DNA of 64,000 nucleotides from Ignavibacteria bacterium (GCA_014654705.1 JACVZY010000104.1:62001-126000); one strand, 5' to 3'. Numbered from the stretch's first letter, positions 1 to 10,259 are shown. The notes: generated from the sequence alone by a model not told the origin. Translations and numbers: made by a program.

Positions 1-116
1 CTGTAAGGATATTACGATTGGCAAGCAGAAATCCCAACTATGTATAAGAAGCATCAAGACAAATGCGCAGCTTTCCCGCGATAAAAAAAGATGGTGATTG
101 TGCAGAAAGTTCCGTC

Positions 117-917
117 ATGCGCATACTTATTGTTTTCGTTGTCGTCGGATTTTTGGGCTGTCTTGTGACAGGATGTTCGTTGCTTTGGAAGGGTACGAGT
201 ACAAAATCGCTCGGTGAATGGACACCGAGCGAACGTCAGATGTTGACGATGCGGAAGGAGCACGGTATCGGTACTGTGCAAAAAATAATCCCACCCAATG
301 TCCGGGCATTGCTCGTTACCCTAGATGATACGCTCTTGGTAGAGCCAATTATTGCAACGCTGCCTGGTAACGACAATAATCCGCAAACGCTTGATAAATC
401 AGACTCCTCGTTCACCTTTTTTGCCCACAACTATTTTGGTGACGCGCCCACACGTGGGAAAGAAGACGCATTTCGAGTGTGGGACAGCCATTTCGACGTG
501 GATGCAATTACCATTCCCTTCAAATATCGTTTTCGGCAGGGCACAACACTACCCGGCGGGTTTGTTTCCAATGCAAATGTGGGACTTTATGCCGGCTGGC
601 GAGTGGACGTGCTAACGCACCGTATCATGTACACCCAAAACACTTGCCTGAGCGAACTCACATCTGTTGCCTACGGTTTTGGTGTTTTTTCTAGCGTCAA
701 TCCAGTGACGGTTAATCCGTGGAACACCGATTATCGCTTGGATGTAGAGTACGATGGCTTGGGTGTCAATTATGGTATTGCCGCTATTGCAGCATACCAA
801 CAAATGACCGTAGGACTACTGCTGGGGTTTGAGATGCTTCTGGATGAAAACGCACGGTATTGGGTCTTTCACCATAAGCCGTGGATTGGTGTGTCGCTTG
901 GGTTGAATCTCAATTAG
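117..917 (+). CDS. Hypothetical lipoprotein
   Basis: ORF 63..917; the internal ATG at 117 gives a signal peptide with lipobox (MRILIVFVVVGFLGCLVTGC). Confidence 0.7.
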   Translation: MRILIVFVVVGFLGCLVTGCSLLWKGTSTKSLGEWTPSERQMLTMRKEHGIGTVQKIIPPNVRALLVTLDDTLLVEPIIATLPGNDNNPQTLDKSDSSFTFFAHNYFGDAPTRGKEDAFRVWDSHFDVDAITIPFKYRFRQGTTLPGGFVSNANVGLYAGWRVDVLTHRIMYTQNTCLSELTSVAYGFGVFSSVNPVTVNPWNTDYRLDVEYDGLGVNYGIAAIAAYQQMTVGLLLGFEMLLDENARYWVFHHKPWIGVSLGLNLN

Positions 918-927
918 GCGTGCCACG

Positions 928-2115
928 CTATTGTCTCTTTTCCCCTTGCACTCCTGCAAGGCGCTCGTAGGCAAAGCGGTAGTCCACGCCCCAGCGCTCA
1001 ATCAAGCGTAAAAGCGCAATCTTGTATTCTTCGGTTTCCGGTGCAAGGCGCAGTGCTTCGCGGTACGCAAAAAAAGCAGGCAAAGGGCAGCGATTGCGCT
1101 CGTAGATAACGCCTGCTGCAGCGTAAGCAAGCGGTGTAGAGCGCCCAATTTCACGTTGTAGAGTTGCTACCGAATCTCGAACATCCTTTTCGCGGTCGTC
1201 GTACATCTGCGATAAACAGTACTCTTTCGGATTCACTTCGGGCGAAAAGCCTTGTACTTGCACACTCCATCGGTAGCATTGGGATTGGTCTGTGGCAAGA
1301 GCGCGAGCATTCAGGCGTACGGTGGAATCTTGCGTGGTCTGCTCAAACATCACCGCGCCAAATGGCGAGACCACGCGCACGATAAACGTTTGCCCGGGGC
1401 GCTCGCACGACCAGTACAGTTGCACGGTGGAATCAATCAAGTACGTGTCGTGCGGGAAAAGCAGATTCACGCGCGGCGCACGGGCAGACGCTCCGGCAGA
1501 GGCGCTTGCTGAATCTGTTACCGCTCCGCCAAATAACCCTCCCAAGCCGAAAGCATTCAGTGCCGTTTTCGTAGCTGTTTTCGCAATCCCCTCATCAGCG
1601 CTTGTTTTTGACGTGCTTTCGCCCGTGCGTGAAGTTTCTCCCGAAGCGATGCCGAAAAGTTCATTTCCGGTGTCTTTGTTGGCGGCTTTGGTGGTGCGCT
1701 CTGCCATTGCCGTTGCTGCCATACCTTGTTGGTAATCCTTTACGCTTGGTACAGAGTTCTTGAGTTCGCCAAAAATATAACTGGCTACCTTTCCGCTCAT
1801 TGTGCCGCTCACCGACTTTAGCTTTGCGTTCAGTTCGCTGGCGCTGACACTTGTCGTGGTGCGAATTTCCACTGTTTTCCCTTCGGCAGAACTAATAACC
1901 ACATAGCAGGGAGCTTTGGCGCTCAAAACGTCTTTATCACGGAATTTTGCGCCGGTGCTTGCTGCTTGCACAGTGCTTCCATGCTTGATAGTCACGGTTC
2001 CCTTGGCACTCAGGATAGTCAATTCTTGCGCGACTAAGGCGTTTTCTGCAAGGCTAAGAATTGCCAAGGCAAGTAAGAATGAGCTTGTGCGAATAAAAAA
2101 GCTGATTCGTTTCAT
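928..2115 (-). CDS. FecR-like domain protein, exported
   Basis: ORF 928..2274; likely start at 2115 (MKRISFFIRTSSFLLALAILSLAENALVAQE). FecR-like segment ELTILSAKGTVTIKHGSTVQAASTGAKFRDKDVLSAK. Confidence 0.65.
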   Translation of the reverse strand: MKRISFFIRTSSFLLALAILSLAENALVAQELTILSAKGTVTIKHGSTVQAASTGAKFRDKDVLSAKAPCYVVISSAEGKTVEIRTTTSVSASELNAKLKSVSGTMSGKVASYIFGELKNSVPSVKDYQQGMAATAMAERTTKAANKDTGNELFGIASGETSRTGESTSKTSADEGIAKTATKTALNAFGLGGLFGGAVTDSASASAGASARAPRVNLLFPHDTYLIDSTVQLYWSCERPGQTFIVRVVSPFGAVMFEQTTQDSTVRLNARALATDQSQCYRWSVQVQGFSPEVNPKEYCLSQMYDDREKDVRDSVATLQREIGRSTPLAYAAAGVIYERNRCPLPAFFAYREALRLAPETEEYKIALLRLIERWGVDYRFAYERLAGVQGEKRQ

Positions 2116-2170
2116 GGCTATTAAAAAAGGAATGGTTAAATGGGGAGATGAATACGGCTGATTGTTGGCT

Positions 2171-3490
2171 CTACTCCGTCGTTGCAGGAAGGTCGCCGGA
2201 TGAAGTTTCGGCGGAGATGTTCTTTCGCTGTGATGTGCGCAAGGTATGATAAATTTCGTGAATGGTTGGCGCAATCGCCACTACTGCCACTAGGAGCGTA
2301 ACATCCAGTTTTAAGCGAAACCAGTGGAATGCTGCTGTGAATGCCACAAGCAGCGCCACACTTTCGGCAAATTGCAAAGCTAGTTGCAAGGTATCATAAG
2401 CTCTGGGATGGCGGTAATAGAGATACGACAAAAACGAAATGTTCGCAAAGCAAAGCAGTGCAGCAAGTACGTACGCAACAGCATCGGGAAGCGCCGTGAT
2501 GTAATCGCCGGAAAGAATCATCGAAGCGATATTAGCGTGAATAACAGCGCCGTACATATCGGGAAACGTTCTGCCTGCGTACTGCTTGTTCATCGGGGTA
2601 AAGAAAATATCTTCTGCCGAAGGGCGACCAAATGTTTCGCCGAGAAAGCCGAAAATAACAATTTTTCCATGCAGGAACGCAAGATTGGCGCTGTCCGAAA
2701 GCACATCGCCGACATCAAGTGTGTAGAATTTGTCGGTATTACCGCGATAGTTAATCGTTTCGGTGCCATTTTTCCTTGCCAAGAGGCGATTGACGGCGTT
2801 GGAGTCCATATACCATGCGACTTTCACGGCGAAAGCCCATTCTTTATCTTTTTGCCTCGCGCTTTGTATGGCTCCGCTATCCGACAGTGTTTCGTGCGGG
2901 CTGAAGAGGCGAATCATATCGGTAGGAAGCGCATCGGGAGCGTCTTCATCGCTGGAAGAAACCATATTGGCAAAGCCCATTCCGGCGTAGGTATGGAATA
3001 TCGGGTACGAGGTTTGGCGCGTGGCAAATGTTTCGGAAGCGTGGTTGTAATCGGCAAGTTTTGATACCATCACCGTGCGCGGGCAGAACTGGAGCGCTTC
3101 CGAAAGGGCAGCATCACCCGCAGAATCTTTCGGAGCGCGAAACATCACATCCACCCCGATAACACGTGGCTTCTGAGCCGCTACACGCTTGATTTCTTCG
3201 GCAATACCGGCACGGTTCAAGGTGCCGATGTTCACCAGCACAATGTTTGTATCGGCATGTGAAGCTGAGTCGTCGCGGAGGCGTGAAAAAACGAGGTCGG
3301 AAAGCTCAATATCGGAAAAAGCCTTTGCAAGCGGGTCTAAAATTGCTAACGACGACGGCACGTAATATAACAGCCACAACGCGCAAAAAACCAAGGCTGT
3401 CGCGGCAACATTGTCTATGCTGCGGCTCAGAAAGCCTGTGCTGAAAAGGCGCATTGAGGCTTGTCGGATGGAATGAAGAAATTGATTCAT
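2171..3490 (-). CDS. CHASE2 domain membrane protein (no attached output domain)
   Basis: DTNIVLVNIGTLNRAGIAEEIKRVAAQKPRVIGVDVMFRAPKD is CHASE2-like, followed by C-terminal TM helices; no kinase or cyclase domain follows. Confidence 0.75.
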   Translation of the reverse strand: MNQFLHSIRQASMRLFSTGFLSRSIDNVAATALVFCALWLLYYVPSSLAILDPLAKAFSDIELSDLVFSRLRDDSASHADTNIVLVNIGTLNRAGIAEEIKRVAAQKPRVIGVDVMFRAPKDSAGDAALSEALQFCPRTVMVSKLADYNHASETFATRQTSYPIFHTYAGMGFANMVSSSDEDAPDALPTDMIRLFSPHETLSDSGAIQSARQKDKEWAFAVKVAWYMDSNAVNRLLARKNGTETINYRGNTDKFYTLDVGDVLSDSANLAFLHGKIVIFGFLGETFGRPSAEDIFFTPMNKQYAGRTFPDMYGAVIHANIASMILSGDYITALPDAVAYVLAALLCFANISFLSYLYYRHPRAYDTLQLALQFAESVALLVAFTAAFHWFRLKLDVTLLVAVVAIAPTIHEIYHTLRTSQRKNISAETSSGDLPATTE

Positions 3491-3728
3491 GCGTCAATCA
3501 ATGTGAAAAATCTATTGCATAAAATACAAAGTTCTTTGCGTGTATCGGAGAGCAAATACATCGTCGGATTCGTACCATTTTTACCAAGAAAGTTCGTGTT
3601 GAACACCGTTGGCAAATTACGGAAATATGTGTAATATGAGCGTCGAAATTGCAACAATACGTGCTATTTCTCCGTTTTTAATCACGACTAATTCACAGGC
3701 GTTTTTTTACCTTCAGTTTTCTCCTGTT

Positions 3729-6700
3729 ATGAAAAAATGGATTGTTTCCGTGTTCTTGATGTGTGTCGCCGCCGCTTCCACAAGCGCTCCGTCGGATGCT
3801 CAAACCAAAGATGTATTTTTTGCCACCACTCCCGCCGTCAGTCCTGATGGGAAAACGGTCGTTTTTAGCTACGAAGGCGATTTGTGGAAGGTTGGCGTTG
3901 AGGGCGGTGCTGCCGTTCGCTTGACTGCTATGCAAGGCAGAGAGACCTTCCCACGCATTTCGCCCGACGGCAAATGGCTTGCGTTCTCGTCCACGCAGTA
4001 CGGTAATAACGATGTCTTTGTCATGCCGATTGATGGCGGTGCTATCAAGCAACTCACCTTCCACGAGGCGGGAGACCAAGTAGATTCGTGGTCGTGGGAT
4101 TCCGAGCGTATTTATTTCACCTCGAACCGTTACAACAACTTTGCCAGCTACACAGTCAATGTCTCCGGCGGCACTCCAAAGCGGGTGTTTGAGCATTTTT
4201 TTAACACGGTGCATGGTATTGCGGAGCATCCCACAAGTGGCGAACTTTTTTTTACTGACACCTGGGAAAGCCGCCAGTTCGCTAATCGCAAGCGGTATAA
4301 AGGCGATTACAACCCCGATATAAAGTCGTATAATCCCAAAACCCGCGAGTACAAGGAATACACCAATTATCGGGGCAAAGACTTCGGAACAACCATTGAC
4401 AAGTCGGGAACGCTCTATTTTGTGTCCGACGAAGCAAATGGCGAGTTCAATCTTTATACCTTCAATGCCGGACAGAAAGCGCAACTCACGACATTTCCTA
4501 CTTCCATAAAATACCCGTGCGTGAGTGCAAACGGCTCGGTGGTAGTTTTTGAACGAGATTATCAACTCTGGGCGTATGATGTGGTTGCCAAAGCCGCACG
4601 AAAACTGCCCGTCACAGTATTTAACAACCAAACTCTGGAGCGCGAACAGGATTTCAGCACCAAAGGCGCAATCACGGATTTCAGCGTCTCGCCGGACAAT
4701 AAAAAAATTGCCTTTGTCTCACGGGGCGAATTGTTTGTGTCGGACGTGAAAGGAAAATTTGTGCGCAATATCTCCGCAAACCCGCAAGAGCGCGTCGTGG
4801 AGGTCTATTGGACGGATAATAAAACGTTGCTCTTTAGCCGCACGGTGACATCGCTGGGTGGGTACACGAATTGGTTCACGGTAGCTGCTGACGGCATGGG
4901 TGCTGAAAAGCAGATAACAAGCGATGCGCGGAACAATCAAGCGCTGACGCTGAACAAAGACCGTACTAAAGCCGTCTATCAAAGCGGGCGCGAGGAAATA
5001 CGCCTGCTCGACCTGAAAACGCAGCAGAGCCGCACCCTTGCCAAAGACGAGTTTTGGGCGCTTTATCCACAAACAGCGCGGTTTTCGCCCGATGATAAAT
5101 ATGTGGTCTTCACGGCGTATCGCAATTTCGAGCAAGATATTTTTGTGCACAACATTGCTGAGAATAAAACCCTGAACCTCACCAATACAGGCGTGAGCGA
5201 GACAAGTCCATTTTGGTCGCCCGACGGCAAGTACATTTATTTTGAAGCAAGCCGCACTAAACCTTCGTATCCCTTTGGTGCGCCGGATGTTCACATTTGG
5301 CGAATGCCGTTAGAGAAAATCGAACGCGGTTACAAATCGGATAAGTTTGCAGAATTATTCAAGGAAGAAGCGAAAAAAGATGACAAAAAAGACGATAAAA
5401 AAGACGACGACAAAAAAGATGATAAAAAGGACGATAAAAAAGCAGAATCCAAGCCTGCCGTCACAGTGAGCATCAATGCCGAAGGACTGATGCGGCGTTT
5501 GGAGCGTATTAGCCCTGAGTTTGGCTCGCAGTCGAACTCTTGGGTGATTCAGAAAGATGATAAAACAACGGTTTTGTATGTTTCTGACCACGCAGAAGGC
5601 AAAAACAACCTCTGGAAAACAGTGCTTACGCCCTTTGAAGCAAACAAAACCGAAAAAATAGCGGGCGCGGAGGTTGGCGGTTTTGACCTACGGGAAGCAG
5701 ACGGCAAGTATTATTTGCTTGTGGCGGGGAATATCCACAAACTCGACCTTGAGGGCAATAAAACGGAGTTGATTGATATTTCAACCACATTCCGGCGCGA
5801 CCTGCAAAGCGAGTTCCGGCAAATGTTCCATGAACTTTGGGCAAATGTGGAAGAAAATTTTTATTCCGATGATTTTCACGGACTGGATTGGAAGGCAACG
5901 CGCACGCGTTATGCGGCACTGCTTCCGATGCTTAATTCTCGTGCGGATTTGCGAACACTGCTTGGCGATATGCTTGGTGAACTGAACTCTTCGCATCTTG
6001 GTTTCAATAGCTCAGGACGCGAAGAAACCCAGTATTTCGGCACACGCACTCATGCGACAGGCATCATATTCGACAACGACAAGCCATACACAGTGAAGTC
6101 TGTCGTGAAGCGCTCTCCGGCTGATGTGGCGGGCAAAGATATACGCCCCGGCGATGTGCTTGTGAAAGTAAACGGCGTGGCAGTAAACACCGCTCAGAAT
6201 CGTGAGTTTTACTTTGTCAAACCCTCGCTGGATGACGAAATCGAACTGACTTTCGACCGTGCGGGCAAACAGATGAATGTCAAGCTGCATCCGCAGCCGT
6301 ATTTTGCAATCAATGATTTGCTATACGACGAGTGGTTGGACGAGAACCAGCGCCGCGTGGACGCTGCCAGCAAAGAGCGCATTGCCTACGCGCAGATGAA
6401 AAATATGGGACAAGGCGCGCTGGAGCAGTTTTTGATTGAAATGAATTCCGAACTGCACTACAAGGATGCTCTCATCCTCGATTTGCGCTATAACACCGGT
6501 GGAAACGTACACGACGAGGTACTGAGATTTCTGTCACAAAAGCCTTACTTGCAGTGGAAATATCGTGGAGGCAAGTTCACGCCACAATCAAATTTTGCTC
6601 CGGCAGCAAAACCAATTGTCTTACTTATCAACGAGCAGACATTGAGCGATGGTGAGATGACCGCCACAGGATTCAAAGAACTGAAACTCGGCACGGTGAT

Positions 6701-6929
6701 TGGCACAGAGACGTATCGGTGGATTATTTTTACAAGCGGCAAGGGATTGGTGGACGGCTCGTTCTATCGGCTGCCGTCGTGGGGATGCTACACGTTGGAC
6801 GGAAAAAACATCGAAAAAGAGGGCGTAAAACCGGATATGTACGTCAAAACAACGTTCAAAGACCGACTGGAAGGCGCAGATCCACAGCTTGACCGCGCCA
6901 TTGAGCATATTATGAAACAACTGAAATAA
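3729..6929 (+). CDS. Tricorn-like S41 family peptidase (beta-propeller + PDZ + C-terminal protease)
   Basis: Signal peptide from ATG 3729; WD40-like repeats (SPDGKWLAFSS, SPDGKYIYFEA), PDZ (RPGDVLVKVNGVAVN), and the S41 region LLINEQTLSDGEMTATGFKELKLGTVIGTET. Confidence 0.9.
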   Translation: MKKWIVSVFLMCVAAASTSAPSDAQTKDVFFATTPAVSPDGKTVVFSYEGDLWKVGVEGGAAVRLTAMQGRETFPRISPDGKWLAFSSTQYGNNDVFVMPIDGGAIKQLTFHEAGDQVDSWSWDSERIYFTSNRYNNFASYTVNVSGGTPKRVFEHFFNTVHGIAEHPTSGELFFTDTWESRQFANRKRYKGDYNPDIKSYNPKTREYKEYTNYRGKDFGTTIDKSGTLYFVSDEANGEFNLYTFNAGQKAQLTTFPTSIKYPCVSANGSVVVFERDYQLWAYDVVAKAARKLPVTVFNNQTLEREQDFSTKGAITDFSVSPDNKKIAFVSRGELFVSDVKGKFVRNISANPQERVVEVYWTDNKTLLFSRTVTSLGGYTNWFTVAADGMGAEKQITSDARNNQALTLNKDRTKAVYQSGREEIRLLDLKTQQSRTLAKDEFWALYPQTARFSPDDKYVVFTAYRNFEQDIFVHNIAENKTLNLTNTGVSETSPFWSPDGKYIYFEASRTKPSYPFGAPDVHIWRMPLEKIERGYKSDKFAELFKEEAKKDDKKDDKKDDDKKDDKKDDKKAESKPAVTVSINAEGLMRRLERISPEFGSQSNSWVIQKDDKTTVLYVSDHAEGKNNLWKTVLTPFEANKTEKIAGAEVGGFDLREADGKYYLLVAGNIHKLDLEGNKTELIDISTTFRRDLQSEFRQMFHELWANVEENFYSDDFHGLDWKATRTRYAALLPMLNSRADLRTLLGDMLGELNSSHLGFNSSGREETQYFGTRTHATGIIFDNDKPYTVKSVVKRSPADVAGKDIRPGDVLVKVNGVAVNTAQNREFYFVKPSLDDEIELTFDRAGKQMNVKLHPQPYFAINDLLYDEWLDENQRRVDAASKERIAYAQMKNMGQGALEQFLIEMNSELHYKDALILDLRYNTGGNVHDEVLRFLSQKPYLQWKYRGGKFTPQSNFAPAAKPIVLLINEQTLSDGEMTATGFKELKLGTVIGTETYRWIIFTSGKGLVDGSFYRLPSWGCYTLDGKNIEKEGVKPDMYVKTTFKDRLEGADPQLDRAIEHIMKQLK
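5373..5445 (+). repeat. Low-complexity Lys/Asp-rich linker-coding repeat in the S41 peptidase
   Basis: Encodes KKDDKKDDKKDDDKKDDKKDDKKAESKP. Confidence 0.85.
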
Positions 6930-6951
6930 CGTTGTTCGATTTCGTTGATAC

Positions 6952-7006
6952 ATGGCTACAAACAAGAATGGCGGTGCACGACGCACCAAATCATGGTTGT
7001 AGCCAT
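6952..7006 (+). terminator. Hairpin downstream of the S41 peptidase, possible terminator
   Basis: Perfect 10-bp arms ATGGCTACAA (6952-6961) / TTGTAGCCAT (6997-7006), with inner stem GGTGC-ACGAC-GCACC (6973-6987); followed by T-rich sequence. Confidence 0.5.
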
Positions 7007-7155
7007 TTGTATTTCTTGTTTGTTATGCTTCTTGTCCACTCTCGCGGAAATACTTGCGCAAACGCGAACAATTTTCCATATTCGCGGCACTTCCGCCTGC
7101 AGCGTAAGTAATGCCCTCTCTTTATTTTTTTTGTCAACTTCTATTCAAAACTCGC

Positions 7156-7926
7156 ATGAAATGGGATTCTTCGCTTTATGACCGCCAACACTCGTTTGTT
7201 TTCAATTTTGGCAAAGACCTCTTGGGATTGCTCAATGCTCAAGCTGGTGAGCGCATACTCGACCTCGGCTGTGGTACGGCGCACCTGACGCAGCAAATCG
7301 CTGAAACGGGCGCGATAGCTGTTGGTATGGACGCTTCGGCGGAAATGCTTCAAGATGGACGGCGTTTGTATCCGACATTGCCACTCTATGAGGCAGATGC
7401 GGCAAAGTTCTCTTTGGCGGATGTTGGTGCAGACGTGCCATTTGATGAGGTTTTCAGCAATGCTACGCTGCATTGGATTCCGAACGCGGAAGGCGTTGTG
7501 CGAAGCGTATATGCTGCCTTGAAGCCGCAGGGCAGATTTATTGCGGAGTTTGGCGGCAAAGGCAATGTGGCTCTCCTTCGCAAGGCAGCACGGGCGGCGC
7601 TGCTGGAACTGACGGGGCGCGATATTCCTGACACGTTTTATTTCCCTTCGCCTGCGGAATATGCCACGCTTTTAGAAAAAAATGGTTTTCGTGTGGAAGC
7701 ACTATGGCATTTCGACCGCCCAACACCACTTGAAGGTGCAGACGGTGCAGCAAACTGGCTACGAATGTTCGGCGGGGCGATATTTCACGGCGTTGAGAGC
7801 GACGTTCGCGAGGCAGCGTGCCTGCGGGCGCAAGAACTCTTGCGGTCATCAGTGCTGTATAGTGAAGGCGCATGGACGGCGGATTATGTGCGCTTGCGCG
7901 TGGTGGCGCGGCGGATGAGCCAGTAA
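7156..7926 (+). CDS. SAM-dependent class I methyltransferase (trans-aconitate methyltransferase-like)
   Basis: ORF 7111..7926, likely ATG 7156; motif I ERILDLGCGTAHLTQQIAETGAIAVGMDAS. Confidence 0.85.
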   Translation: MKWDSSLYDRQHSFVFNFGKDLLGLLNAQAGERILDLGCGTAHLTQQIAETGAIAVGMDASAEMLQDGRRLYPTLPLYEADAAKFSLADVGADVPFDEVFSNATLHWIPNAEGVVRSVYAALKPQGRFIAEFGGKGNVALLRKAARAALLELTGRDIPDTFYFPSPAEYATLLEKNGFRVEALWHFDRPTPLEGADGAANWLRMFGGAIFHGVESDVREAACLRAQELLRSSVLYSEGAWTADYVRLRVVARRMSQ

Positions 7927-7970
7927 GCATATTGCGAGGGAATCTATAGGGAAAAACAATCAACAAAATT

Positions 7971-8870
7971 ATGATGGAATATCTTTATCAGAGTAATTCA
8001 TTTATGGTACGGGCGGAGCTTCCTTTGTTGTTAAAAATATTAAAGTTAAAGCGGCAAAACGTGGTTGTTTTGTCTGCACTCATGTTGGTTTTTATTATGA
8101 GTCTTGCCGTGCTTCAAGATTGGATGTACTCCCTCCGCAATAGCAGTGCGTTCTATGTGACCGAATCCCTTCTTTTCAGGATTTTCTGGGTCTTGTTTTT
8201 GCCGATTTCGTATGGTGCGCTTTGGATGATGAGCAAGTACGGTGCTCGGTGGCAAGCAGAATCTGTCTTCATGAAGGTTGTGTGTTTTGTGATCTTGGCT
8301 GTTGTTGCTCATGCGTTGCTGTTTTCTGTGCTTGTTTATGGCTTGTCTGCCGTTCTTTTTGACCATACATATTCTATTATCGGCAATTTAAGTTATACGC
8401 TTACGACTGATGTTGTTATCTATTTCCTTCTGTACGGACTGATTGGTGTGCTGTACTTTCGGCTGCGAGATTCTCAAGAGCCGCTTCCTCTTAAGGAAAA
8501 TATTGCAGAGCAACATGGCTCTACGACTGCCGTTGAGCGAATTGTTATTAGTACGGCAAAAAGCTACGTCGCCGTATCGGTGGATGATATTTGCTGCATA
8601 ACCGCCGCCGCGCCGTACATTGCTATTCACACCCACGACAAAGAATATCTTCACTCCGACACATTAAAAGCACTACACGCCACCTTACCTCACCAGTACT
8701 TTGTACGAATACATAAATCAACCGTTGTCAATATTCGGAAGGTTGTTTCCTACACCTCAAGGCTCAATGGCGATTACGATATTCTCCTTGCCAATAACCG
8801 CGAGGTGCGCTTGAGCAGGAATTATGCCAAAGAATTTAAGACGCGCCTTGAGAAAATATCCTCAGCATGA
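7971..8870 (+). CDS. Membrane-anchored LytTR DNA-binding regulator
   Basis: Four or more N-terminal TM helices, then LytTR domain (SYVAVSVDDICCITAAAPYIAIHTHDKEYLHSDTLKALHATLPHQYFVRIHKSTVVNI). Confidence 0.85.
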   Translation: MMEYLYQSNSFMVRAELPLLLKILKLKRQNVVVLSALMLVFIMSLAVLQDWMYSLRNSSAFYVTESLLFRIFWVLFLPISYGALWMMSKYGARWQAESVFMKVVCFVILAVVAHALLFSVLVYGLSAVLFDHTYSIIGNLSYTLTTDVVIYFLLYGLIGVLYFRLRDSQEPLPLKENIAEQHGSTTAVERIVISTAKSYVAVSVDDICCITAAAPYIAIHTHDKEYLHSDTLKALHATLPHQYFVRIHKSTVVNIRKVVSYTSRLNGDYDILLANNREVRLSRNYAKEFKTRLEKISSA

Positions 8871-9010
8871 CAAACGGTATGACGAGTTCATAATGGATGC
8901 ACCTCATCTTGCCATACAATTTCATCAGGACACCGCAGACGAGTTGCAAAGCCTCTGATAGCGGCGGTATATTGTGCGAAAACATTTTTTACCACAAAAA
9001 TCTTTTCGTC

Positions 9011-10249
9011 ATGAGTACCCAAATGATTACCAAAAAAATCTACTTCCACGTGTTCGTCATTCTCCTTTTTGTGTGCACTTCTGCGACGATTGGAAACGCT
9101 CAGATTGGAAACGTTCAGATTGGAAGTGCTCAACATCGTACATCGGTCGTTGGCGAGGGCTGCGACGGGTGCGAATTGATGTACGTTGGGATGCCAAAAC
9201 ACATTAAAGCCGTTGATACAAGCGCAGGTTGGCGGGAATCTGGAACGAAGCTGCTCTTGACCGGAAAAGTCTATCAAGCAGACGGTAGAACACCGGCGGC
9301 AAATGTCATTCTTTATTATTGGCATACGGATAATAACGGTTATTATTCACCTCGCGCCGGCATGGATGAACGCGCAAAGCAGCACGGTCACATACGAGGA
9401 TGGATAAAAACCGATGCCGAAGGGAACTACGCGCTGTACACGATTCGCCCTAAAGCCTATCCCAATCGCACCATTCCGCAGCATATCCATTTTGCTATCA
9501 AAGAACCCACCATTGCCAACGAATACTATATTGACGATATCGTCTTTGATGACGACCCGCTCCTTCTTCCTGATCTGAAGCGTCATCCACCCCAAAAACG
9601 AGGCGGTAGCGGTATTGTGAGGATTGTGCTGGCGGGGAATCTCCATGTAGCGGAGCATCCAATCGTTTTGGGGATGAACATACCGAATTATCCTACCCTT
9701 GCCCTGAAAAACACTCGCTCAGGGTTGCAGAATGGAGATGACAGTCCTTCCTTTATGCCATTTCATGCGTGGGGACCCGATGCAGGAACAAGAGCCTGTC
9801 CGGTCTGCAAATACGGGCGTTTTCACGGTATTTTATACTTTGTGGGCAATAAACCGAATTGGGAAGAAATCAAGCAATGGCTGGTATTTCTGGAAGACGA
9901 AAGCCTAAAACGCGGCAACGAGTTAAAGGTCTATTTCATCTACGGTAATGAAATTGGCTATTCTGCCGAGCAACGAAAAGGAGCGCTGGCGAGTATAGGA
10001 AAAGAACTGCGCTTATCAAAAATCGCACTTACCTTTGTACCCTCTCTGAGCGATGCAGAAAGCGAAGTTCATCTGAACAAGATAAATCCTGATGCAGAAA
10101 ACACGTTTATCATATACAACCATCGAAAAATTGTGGACACCTTCACTAACCTCAAACCCTCGGCTGCCAGTTTTACTCAGATTCGCCAAACGTTGGAGAG
10201 AACCAAAGGGAAGTATTTTCACTTATTGGCACCATCGCATAGTCGATAA
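9011..10249 (+). CDS. Exported intradiol ring-cleavage dioxygenase-like protein fused to a thioredoxin-like domain
   Basis: Likely ATG 9011 with signal peptide; dioxygenase-like LLLTGKVYQADGRTPAANVILYYWHTDNNGYYSP ... IRPKAYPNRTIPQHIHFAI; C-terminal HAWGPDAGTRACPVCKYG ... VYFIYGNE resembles a thioredoxin-like module. Confidence 0.75.
   Translation: MSTQMITKKIYFHVFVILLFVCTSATIGNAQIGNVQIGSAQHRTSVVGEGCDGCELMYVGMPKHIKAVDTSAGWRESGTKLLLTGKVYQADGRTPAANVILYYWHTDNNGYYSPRAGMDERAKQHGHIRGWIKTDAEGNYALYTIRPKAYPNRTIPQHIHFAIKEPTIANEYYIDDIVFDDDPLLLPDLKRHPPQKRGGSGIVRIVLAGNLHVAEHPIVLGMNIPNYPTLALKNTRSGLQNGDDSPSFMPFHAWGPDAGTRACPVCKYGRFHGILYFVGNKPNWEEIKQWLVFLEDESLKRGNELKVYFIYGNEIGYSAEQRKGALASIGKELRLSKIALTFVPSLSDAESEVHLNKINPDAENTFIIYNHRKIVDTFTNLKPSAASFTQIRQTLERTKGKYFHLLAPSHSR
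9088..9132 (+). repeat. 3 x 15-bp tandem repeat at the signal peptide cleavage region
   Basis: gattggaaacgctca / gattggaaacgttca / gattggaagtgctca, encoding IGNAQ-IGNVQ-IGSAQ. Confidence 0.9.
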
Positions 10250-10259
10250 CGCGGCTATA

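Noticed and set aside
5355-5591. Minus-strand ORF with a hydrophobic FIVLFIIFFVVVFFIVFFVIFF stretch
   Set aside because: Artefact of reading the antisense strand of the (KKDD)n repeat.
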